Below are positions 1 to 4,848 of a stretch of DNA of 11,292 nucleotides, piece after piece. Under the pieces are notes generated by a model that worked only from the letters and a program-made list of their open reading frames with translations, was not told where the DNA came from and did not search any database. The position numbers and the translations under genes were made by a program. The stretch is from Planctomycetota bacterium (GTDB taxonomy: Bacteria; Planctomycetota; Phycisphaerae; WQYP01; JAJZKY01): NCBI GenBank assembly GCA_021803885.1, contig JAJZKY010000079.1, forward strand, positions 1 through 11,292, in the 5' to 3' direction. Position 1 is the first letter of the stretch. Each line of letters opens with the position of its first letter.

Positions 1-1233
1 ATTCAGGCCGTGGACGGGGCGGTGCCCGAAACCGCGCCCGGAGTGTGGAATTTTTCCGAGCTCGACGCCATCGTGCAGCCCGTGCTTGCCACCGGCGATC
101 ACAGCCCGGAGTTCCAGATCGCCGTGTCGCCGACATTCATGTACGATGCCAACGGGAATTTGCTCGATCAGACGTTTCAGCAGTTCGCGCAATATTGCGT
201 GCAACTGGTCGAATACTACAACACGGGCGGGTTTACCGATTCCCAGGGCGTGCTGCACAAATCACCCAGCCCCTATCCCATCACCTGGTGGGGCATTTTC
301 AACGAGCCGAATATCAATCATCTGACCGCCAGCCAATACACGCAGCTATATAACACCGTGGTGCCGGCCATGCTCAAGGCCGATCCCAATATAAAATTTG
401 TGGCGATTGAGCTATCAGATTTCGGCAATCAGCCCCAGAGCTTTCTGCCCACGTTTGTTGCCGGCGTCACCGCCCAGGTCAATGCCGTGGCCACGCATTA
501 TTATGCGACCTGCAATCAGAAAGACACCGACCAGACGCTGATGAACGCCATTCCGCAGACGTTTGTGGCGCATCTGCAATATATCCGGCAGGAGATGCAG
601 ACCAACCCCGCGCTGGCCAGCCTGCCCATCTGGGTCACGGAAAATAATGTCAACGCCGATTACAGCAACAACGGCATCAGCGCCTGCAATCCGCCCAATG
701 CGTTCGTCACCGATCCCCGCGGCACGGATGCCTTTTTCGCCGCCTGGCGGCCCTACGAGTTTTCCCAGTTCGTCAACTCCGGCGCCGACGTCACCATGCT
801 GTATCACTGGGATTTCGATGCCGACGCGCAATTTGGCGAGGTCAACAGTAGCACCGGCGCGCCGTATTTAAGTTATTGGGTGGATCAGGCGCTGGGCGCC
901 TATTTTCCGCCCACCGCTGATCAGTTGCCGATTGTCAGCACGCAAACTTCGGATGTCGAACTGCTGGCGGCCCAGCGGCCCGATGGCTCGATCACAGTGC
1001 TGGTGGCCAATCATGCCGTCGCCTCCGCCACCGATGACAACGGCGCCGGCGCGCCCCGCACCGTGCTGCTGGACCTTTCCGCCCTGGGCAGCATCAGCTC
1101 GGCCCAGGAGCTGACCTTCGATGCCGCCACCAGCACCGCCTCGCAGCCGCAGCCGGTTGCGGTCACGCCGCAGAGCGTCATGAGCATCGCGCTCGCCGGC
1201 TACGGCTCGGTGATCCTGATCCTGAAGCCGTGA
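1..1233 (+). CDS. Clan GH-A glycoside hydrolase, 5'-truncated
   Basis: The frame is open from the first base of the window, so the N terminus, including any signal peptide, is missing and 410 codons remain. The protein resembles retaining clan GH-A enzymes such as GH39/GH51-like xylosidases or arabinosidases. A WWGIFNEPN segment carries the likely acid/base Glu (codon 304-306). A PIWVTENN segment carries the likely nucleophile Glu (codon 640-642). The spacing of 112 residues suits a TIM barrel with catalytic residues on strands 4 and 7. After about residue 310 the sequence becomes beta-rich (LLAAQRPDGSITVLVANH, ending GYGSVILILKP), as in the C-terminal beta-sandwich of these families. The exact family and substrate cannot be read from the sequence. 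It is probably exported and acts on polysaccharide. No terminator hairpin is visible after the stop. Confidence 0.8.
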   Translation: MQAVDGAVPETAPGVWNFSELDAIVQPVLATGDHSPEFQIAVSPTFMYDANGNLLDQTFQQFAQYCVQLVEYYNTGGFTDSQGVLHKSPSPYPITWWGIFNEPNINHLTASQYTQLYNTVVPAMLKADPNIKFVAIELSDFGNQPQSFLPTFVAGVTAQVNAVATHYYATCNQKDTDQTLMNAIPQTFVAHLQYIRQEMQTNPALASLPIWVTENNVNADYSNNGISACNPPNAFVTDPRGTDAFFAAWRPYEFSQFVNSGADVTMLYHWDFDADAQFGEVNSSTGAPYLSYWVDQALGAYFPPTADQLPIVSTQTSDVELLAAQRPDGSITVLVANHAVASATDDNGAGAPRTVLLDLSALGSISSAQELTFDAATSTASQPQPVAVTPQSVMSIALAGYGSVILILKP

Positions 1234-1250
1234 TTCGGTTTTGGAAGCTA

Positions 1251-1287
1251 TTGGTGCGCCTGGCAGGAACCGAACCTACGACCTACG
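1251..1287 (-). pseudogene. 3' half of a tRNA-Arg (tRNA fragment, candidate attachment site)
   Basis: These 37 bases match 1821-1857, the 3' part of the intact tRNA-Arg(CCT), at 35 of 37 positions and in the same orientation. The differences are at 1270 and 1278. The copy holds the encoded CCA, the 3' acceptor strand, the whole T arm, the variable loop and part of the 3' anticodon stem, then ends abruptly. The T stem can still pair because the 1278 change gives a G-U pair. A lone tRNA 3' end downstream of an intact tRNA is the usual footprint of tRNA-targeted site-specific integration. That reading is inference, because no integrase is present. Confidence 0.75.
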
Positions 1288-1291
1288 TTGT

Positions 1292-1753
1292 ATGACTGAA
1301 CTAAACGCCGATCAAAATGCGCCTGTCCGGGAGTCTGCCGAGATCCATATCGCCGCGCCGGTGGAGGTCGTCTGGGAAATTCTGACCGATTTTGAAAATT
1401 GGCCCCATTGGAACAAGACCGTCACAAAGATGCGGGTGAGCGGGCCGCTCGCGGCTGGCATGGTGTTCCGCTGGAAGGCCGGAGTGAACATTACCTCGAC
1501 CCTTCAGGAAGTGTCCCCGCGAACTCGAATTGTTTGGACAGGCCGCACGTTCGGAATCAAAGCAGTTCACACCTGGTCATTTCGCCCTGAGGCAGGTGGG
1601 GTGCGAGTTCAAACTGAAGAGTCCTTCGCCGGGCTGCCCGCGCGCATCTTCGCATTGAGCATGCGACGAATGCTCAGGAACTCCCTCGCGCAGGGACTAT
1701 CCCACTTGAAGCTTGCATCCGAAGCGCATCTGACAAAATCCACGCCTCTGTAG
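1292..1753 (+). CDS. SRPBCC (START/Bet v1-like) family protein
   Basis: This is a 153-residue single-domain protein. Residues of the type ESAEIHIAAPVEVVWEILTDFENWPHWN near the N terminus are the typical SRPBCC opening: strand beta1 followed by the Pro-x-Glu-x-x-Trp helix and a WP-W/N turn. The later segments GMVFRWKAG, TRIVWTGRTFGIKAVHTWSF and the final long amphipathic helix (ALSMRRMLRNSLAQGLSHLK) complete a polyketide cyclase/dehydrase-like fold that binds hydrophobic ligands. No ligand can be named. The ATG at 1292 is preferred. A TTG start at 1241 would place the antisense of the tRNA fragment in the protein (GAPGRNRTYDLR), a known artefact. No clear Shine-Dalgarno sequence precedes 1292. 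The gene lies alone between the two tRNA 3'-end repeats. Confidence 0.75.
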   Translation: MTELNADQNAPVRESAEIHIAAPVEVVWEILTDFENWPHWNKTVTKMRVSGPLAAGMVFRWKAGVNITSTLQEVSPRTRIVWTGRTFGIKAVHTWSFRPEAGGVRVQTEESFAGLPARIFALSMRRMLRNSLAQGLSHLKLASEAHLTKSTPL

Positions 1754-1821
1754 ACGTGCAAACAAAATGCATTGACCCCGAACCAAGCCAAATCGCAAGC
1801 CATTGAAAAATAAGGATGCTT

Positions 1822-1898
1822 TGGTGCGCCTGGCAGGAATCGAACCTGCGACCTACGGTTTAGGAAACCGCTGCTCTATCCTTCTGAGCTACAGGCGC
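1822..1898 (-). tRNA. tRNA-Arg (anticodon CCT)
   Basis: The reverse complement folds as a complete tRNA of 77 nt including an encoded CCA. The acceptor stem is GCGCCTG/CAGGCGC and the D arm is GCTC...GAGC. The anticodon stem is GCGGT/ACCGT around the loop TTCCTAA. The T arm is GCAGG-TTCGATT-CCTGC. The anticodon CCT occupies 1862-1864 and reads AGG. Antisense translation of this gene gives the common spurious peptide LAGIEPATYG, so open frames across it on the plus strand are not genes. It lies downstream of the toxin-antitoxin pair in the same orientation, 96 bp from the antitoxin stop. Confidence 0.95.
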
Positions 1899-1916
1899 AT
1901 TGAACCGATTGATTCT

Positions 1917-1922
1917 ATTGTA
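1917..1922 (-). promoter_or_regulatory. Possible -10 element for tRNA-Arg
   Basis: TACAAT on the minus strand lies 18 nt upstream of the first tRNA base, so transcription would begin about 11 nt before the mature 5' end. That suits a tRNA leader removed by RNase P. No good -35 hexamer is visible at the usual distance, so the call is tentative. Confidence 0.3.
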
Positions 1923-1994
1923 CTGAGCGCTTGCCGGTCCCGCGATTGGTGGAAAAACGCGCTCGTTTGTTCTCCATTGCCGAACCCACAATTC

Positions 1995-2411
1995 TCAGTT
2001 TGCAGATCGCGCCATCCGGTTCTTTGTTTTGCTGCGGCGCTCTAACGGCCGTCTGGTTTTGCCGGAACGGTGTATGTGCCTTGGCAGGGTTTGCAAACGT
2101 TCAATTGTGTCTGGATATTGCGTGACGAGCTCAACGAAAGTAGCCGCGATGGGACTGACCTGCCCGCCTTGCTCCCATTTCTCAACCGTGCGCGAGCTGA
2201 CTCGCAGCATGTTGGCCCACACGGCGCGAGAGACATTGAACTTCTCGCGAGCGGCAACAAAAAATTCCGCGCCCGGTGACACCTTGATCTCGGGTGCGGC
2301 CACGTTATGCGTGCGAAGCGTGACTTTGCCTTCACGCCGAGCTTTCATCGCATCCATGCCTTCCATGAGTTCCGCGAACAGATTCCGTTTTACTGTATTC
2401 CGCTTGTTCAT
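1995..2411 (-). CDS. HTH antitoxin of a type II toxin-antitoxin pair (NadS/HigA-like)
   Basis: This is a 138-residue protein with an Xre/HigA-type helix-turn-helix at about residues 47-85 (GAEFFVAAREKFNVSRAVWA, then VSSRTVEKWEQG). That pattern is typical of the NadS-like regulators paired with RelE/HigB toxins. Residues 86-108 form the usual closing helix. Residues 110-138 are an extra, very basic tail (RSGKTRRPLERRSKTKNR) that could add DNA contacts. The start ATG overlaps the toxin stop in an ATGA (2408-2411), so the two genes are translationally coupled. An AGGA ribosome binding site lies 7 nt upstream. In this family the antitoxin neutralises the toxin and represses the shared operon. The palindrome at 2930-2948 is the probable target. 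No terminator is visible before the tRNA. Confidence 0.85.
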   Translation of the reverse strand: MNKRNTVKRNLFAELMEGMDAMKARREGKVTLRTHNVAAPEIKVSPGAEFFVAAREKFNVSRAVWANMLRVSSRTVEKWEQGGQVSPIAATFVELVTQYPDTIERLQTLPRHIHRSGKTRRPLERRSKTKNRMARSAN

Positions 2412-2917
2412 TTTCCAATCCTGGGCTTTCGTGTGGCGCGTTCCGTTTCCAGTGCCCGCCGCAATTGATCTCGTTCCTTTTTCGTCAGATCAACAGCTTC
2501 ATTTTTGTCATAAAGAGCCAGCAGCCACATTTCCTGTTCCGACAGAAAGCAGTAATAAATAATCCGCAACCCGCCGCGCCTGCCTTTGCCGCGGCGCTGA
2601 TCTCTCCACCGTAGCTTCCGAATGCCTCCCGCGCCGGGCATTATGTCCCCAATTGCATGGGATAAGCCGCATGTACAGTGCTTCCGAATGCCTCCCGCGC
2701 CGGGCATTATGTCCCCAATTGCATGGGATAAGCCGCATGTACAGTGCTTCCGAATGCCTCCCGCGCCGGGCATTATGTCCCCGGCTTCAGGATTCCTCGC
2801 CATGTATTGCTGTAATTCGGCATAATCATCATCGTCGAGGTAATTCTCGCGGAATCGTGTAAACGCAGGCGCTTCAACGAATTGGAACCAACCCGCGCCT
2901 GTAGCATCTGGGGCCAC
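2408..2917 (-). CDS. HigB/RelE-type toxin carrying an internal tandem duplication
   Basis: The protein is 169 residues from the GTG at 2917, or 125 without the duplicated part, against roughly 110-120 usual for RelE/HigB-like toxins. These act as ribosome-dependent mRNA endonucleases. Family features are FVEAPAFTRFRENYLDDDDYAELQQYMARNPEAG (about 13-45), the core GDIMPGAGGIRK-LRW, then RGKGRRGGLRIIYY (109-122) and WLLALYDKNEAVDLTKKERDQLRR (131-154). GDIMPGAGGIRK occurs three times (46-57, 68-79, 90-101), separated by two identical decapeptides HCTCGLSHAI. The frame stays open because the unit is 66 bp. Whether the toxin still folds is unknown. The in-frame ATG at 2938 and TTG at 2956 lie at or upstream of the promoter -10, so GTG 2917 is the only plausible start. 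It would give a nearly leaderless mRNA. Confidence 0.85.
   Translation of the reverse strand: MAPDATGAGWFQFVEAPAFTRFRENYLDDDDYAELQQYMARNPEAGDIMPGAGGIRKHCTCGLSHAIGDIMPGAGGIRKHCTCGLSHAIGDIMPGAGGIRKLRWRDQRRGKGRRGGLRIIYYCFLSEQEMWLLALYDKNEAVDLTKKERDQLRRALETERATRKPRIGK
2614..2782. repeat. 66-bp in-frame tandem repeat, about 2.6 copies, inside the toxin gene
   Basis: Full units lie at 2614-2679 and 2680-2745, followed by a 37-bp partial unit at 2746-2782. The copies are identical by eye. Each unit is 37 bp of native toxin core sequence plus a 29-bp filler that begins AATTGCATGGG and has no counterpart in the expected core. Every 37-bp part contains a stem-loop (AATG...CATT around CCCG-CGC-CGGG; first copy 2621-2642), so the toxin mRNA would carry three such hairpins. 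Identity between copies points to recent expansion. Confidence 0.95.
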
Positions 2918-2927
2918 TCTGTTTTTT

Positions 2928-2956
2928 ATTATACCCATTATGGGTATAGTTCGCAA
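2928..2956 (-). promoter_or_regulatory. Sigma-70-type promoter of the toxin-antitoxin operon
   Basis: On the minus strand TTGCGA (2951-2956) is followed after exactly 17 bp by a consensus TATAAT (2928-2933). Transcription should begin near 2921. The palindromic operator fills the spacer and overlaps the -10. The toxin GTG at 2917 would then lie only a few bases from the 5' end of the mRNA. Confidence 0.75.
2930..2948. promoter_or_regulatory. Operator palindrome of the toxin-antitoxin operon
   Basis: TATACCCATTATGGGTATA is a perfect 9-1-9 inverted repeat covering most of the spacer and part of the -10 box of the toxin promoter. Type II antitoxins with HTH domains repress by binding such sites as dimers. 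Position and symmetry make it the expected site for the antitoxin at 1995-2411. Confidence 0.75.
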
Positions 2957-3011
2957 ATTCCTCGTGCGGGGCCGCTGCCTCTTGTTTAATCGTCCAGGAC
3001 CGGTGTGTGCC

Positions 3012-3017
3012 TATAAT
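3012..3017 (+). promoter_or_regulatory. Possible -10 element upstream of the DJ-1/PfpI gene
   Basis: A consensus TATAAT lies 155 bp before the ATG at 3173, with TG two bases upstream. No matching -35 is present at 16-18 bp. The rest of the 2957-3172 gap shows no convincing gene. Confidence 0.25.
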
Positions 3018-3172
3018 GCCGAGAGTGAATCCACTCGGCTTCCTGCCGCACGCAGTCAAACGCGGTCAGTCAGATCTTCGATACTCATGGACCCGTTTTG
3101 CAGATCATGTAGAGCGGCCCCTGGAAATCATCGAACATTATTCTTGTTGAACGCAGATCAGAGGAATTCATC

Positions 3173-3886
3173 ATGCAAGCCGACCTCATCATCGTGATGC
3201 CAATTTACCAGGGTGTAACCCATCTTGATTTCACAGCACCGCATCAATTTCTGGTGCGGGTTCCGAACACCAGGGTGCTCGTTGCCTCAATGAATGGCGA
3301 ACCTGTCGAAGCCGATGGCCTGCGTTTCTGCGGTCTCGAACCCCTGGAGAAGATCGCTGCCTGCGATGTGCTCTGTGTGCCCGGCGGAGCAGGAATGATA
3401 GCGGCCATCGAAGATGACAAATTTTTCGAGCAGATCCAGCGACTCGGGAGAACAGCAAGGTATCTTACATCCGTTTGTACTGGATCACTGATTTTGGCAG
3501 CGGCCGGACTCATTACAGGCCGGCATGCAGCCTGTCACTGGGCATGGAGAGATCTCCTGGCGGTTTTTGGCGTGATTCCCGACCCAGCTCGCGTAGTCAG
3601 GGATGGCAATTTGCTGACAGGAGGGGGCGTAACCGCGGGAATTGACTTTGCGCTGACCCTGATCGCTGAGATTGCTGGCGAAGGAGCAGCGCAGGAGGTT
3701 CAGCTTGGCCTGGAATACGCGCCTGCGCCCCCGTTTGAAGCCGGACGTCCAGACATTGCGCCCCCTCACATTTTGCGGGCCGTTCATGACAGGCTTGCTG
3801 CATTGATGCCAGAACGGCGTGAGCGTGTGAAGTTAGTCGCGGAGAAACGCGCGGGAAACCTAAGGAACCTCTGTACCGGATGCTGA
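3173..3886 (+). CDS. DJ-1/PfpI family protein, isocyanide hydratase-like
   Basis: This is a 237-residue protein of the DJ-1/PfpI superfamily. The nucleophile elbow SVCTGSLILAAAGL places the likely catalytic Cys at residue 102. The N-terminal THLDFTAPHQFL motif carries Asp19. In characterised cyclohexyl-isocyanide hydratases the corresponding residues are Cys101 and Asp17, which hydrate isocyanides to N-formamides. CVPGGAGM (about 66-73), ACHWAW and LLTGGGVTAGIDFAL are also typical of that branch, which overlaps the amidase domain of GATase1-like AraC regulators. There is no AraC HTH here. A GAGGA ribosome binding site lies 7 nt before the ATG. The last residues (about 228-237) run into the convergent neighbour and look unconserved. 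The gene overlaps that neighbour by 27 bp and appears monocistronic. The substrate assignment is by motif only. Confidence 0.85.
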   Translation: MQADLIIVMPIYQGVTHLDFTAPHQFLVRVPNTRVLVASMNGEPVEADGLRFCGLEPLEKIAACDVLCVPGGAGMIAAIEDDKFFEQIQRLGRTARYLTSVCTGSLILAAAGLITGRHAACHWAWRDLLAVFGVIPDPARVVRDGNLLTGGGVTAGIDFALTLIAEIAGEGAAQEVQLGLEYAPAPPFEAGRPDIAPPHILRAVHDRLAALMPERRERVKLVAEKRAGNLRNLCTGC

Positions 3887-4789
3887 TTTTGCCGGCACCG
3901 GCATGGCCCCGGCCAGCAGCAATACCGTCCCGGCAAACATCAGCGTATCGGCCCAATAGTTCAGCCCTTGCGCGATACTGGCGCGATATACCACCCCGAT
4001 GGGCACATAAATCGCCAGTTCGATGATCAATATCGCAACCCCCAGCCAGGTTGCCGCCGTACGCGTGGCCCGGTTGAAAAGCAAGAGCGCACCGGTGACG
4101 GCGTAAACCAGGGCCGCAAAATAGGACCCGTATAAATGCCCGAAAATCCAGGCAGGGGTGAGCCGCCCCAGCGGCACGCCCGGCACGTGCCGGGCGTAGT
4201 AAAACTGCTCGAAGCTGTAAAACAGCACCACCCCCGCCAGCAGGCATCGCGCCACCTGCGCCGCGCGGCGCGCCAGCACCGGACGCCAGTCGTAGGAAAG
4301 GCCGGCCGCCAGGGCCAGGGGCCCCGCTCCAAAAGCCAGTTCCCGCAGCATGAGAGAAAAATTGATGCGGTTCCGCGGGTCGTGCAGCCAGCCCGGCAAA
4401 TCCATCAGCGCGACAAAAAGAAAAAACGTCAGCGCCAGCAGCGCCGCCGCCAGCCGCATCTGGATTTTCGCCGCCAGGCTCAGCGCCGCCGCCACAAAGC
4501 AGACCCCGACAAAATAGACCCAGAACAGGTGGTCCGGAATCCAGCCGGGAATCAGGGCTGCGATGGCTCGGGCGGAAATAAAATGCTCGGTGGAAAATAA
4601 GGCGACTGGCGCGATGTAAAATAACGGCCCCAGCAGCACCAGCTTATCCATGCCGCGCGCTTTCCGCCACTCGCCCCGCGCCACCAGCACCGGCACGCCG
4701 ACGGAAAATACCGCAGCAAATGCGGCATACGCCCACCATGCCGCGGCCGGTATGACCACCGGCGCGGACGTGATAAAAAAGCTGGCCAT
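3860..4789 (-). CDS. Polytopic membrane protein, DoxX-like, with internal duplication
   Basis: This is a 309-residue, very hydrophobic protein with about nine predicted membrane segments, roughly at residues 10-36, 48-65, 86-107, 111-132, 148-165, 180-198, 214-238, 245-268 and 278-297. There is no clear enzyme motif. Segments such as FSTEHFISARAIAALIPGWI followed by HLFWVYFVG recall DoxX/SURF4-like proteins, whose biochemical role is poorly defined. The same pattern returns at 190-264 (YSFEQFYYARHVPG then TPAWIFGHLYGSY), so the protein seems built from two related halves. The ATG at 4789 is chosen. A GTG 8 codons upstream (4813) is possible but adds residues without a signal. The gene lies 59 bp downstream of the GH3 gene in the same direction, so co-transcription is possible. 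Its 3' end overlaps the convergent DJ-1 gene. Confidence 0.7.
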   Translation of the reverse strand: MASFFITSAPVVIPAAAWWAYAAFAAVFSVGVPVLVARGEWRKARGMDKLVLLGPLFYIAPVALFSTEHFISARAIAALIPGWIPDHLFWVYFVGVCFVAAALSLAAKIQMRLAAALLALTFFLFVALMDLPGWLHDPRNRINFSLMLRELAFGAGPLALAAGLSYDWRPVLARRAAQVARCLLAGVVLFYSFEQFYYARHVPGVPLGRLTPAWIFGHLYGSYFAALVYAVTGALLLFNRATRTAATWLGVAILIIELAIYVPIGVVYRASIAQGLNYWADTLMFAGTVLLLAGAMPVPAKSASGTEVP

Positions 4790-4848
4790 GCAGGCTTGCC
4801 CTGAACTAGCCACAAGTTATCATATTCCGGCTAATACCGGCGAGACGA

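Larger units (their letters stand above)
1251..1857. mobile_element. Possible minimal tRNA-bounded insertion (attL/attR-like 37-bp repeats)
   Basis: A 570-bp offset separates two directly repeated tRNA 3' ends (1251-1287 and 1821-1857). The intact tRNA is on the minus strand, so its 3' side faces lower coordinates. The displaced 3' fragment lies on that side, as expected after integration of an element at the tRNA. The only cargo is the SRPBCC gene at 1292-1753. There is no integrase, excisionase or origin, so this would be a decayed remnant or an element moved in trans. A simple partial tRNA duplication is the main alternative. Confidence 0.35.

Noticed and set aside
1803..2045. 80-residue open frame on the plus strand
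   Set aside because: It is antisense to tRNA-Arg and contains the well-known spurious peptide LAGIEPATYG. It has no ribosome binding site.
2614..2782. CRISPR-like array (37-bp repeats with 29-bp spacers)
   Set aside because: The two spacers are identical to each other, the whole array lies in frame inside a toxin gene, the repeat encodes the conserved toxin core, and no cas gene is nearby.
2940..3197. 85-residue plus-strand frame in the gap before the DJ-1 gene
   Set aside because: It begins inside the toxin operator palindrome, has no ribosome binding site and runs past the supported DJ-1 start in another frame.
3597..4247. 216-residue minus-strand frame across the DJ-1 and membrane protein genes
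   Set aside because: It overlaps two better-supported genes out of frame and has shadow-type composition.
4825..4845. Possible terminator hairpin between the GH3 and membrane protein genes (CCGG...CCGG)
   Set aside because: The stem is only 4 bp and no T-run follows on the minus strand.
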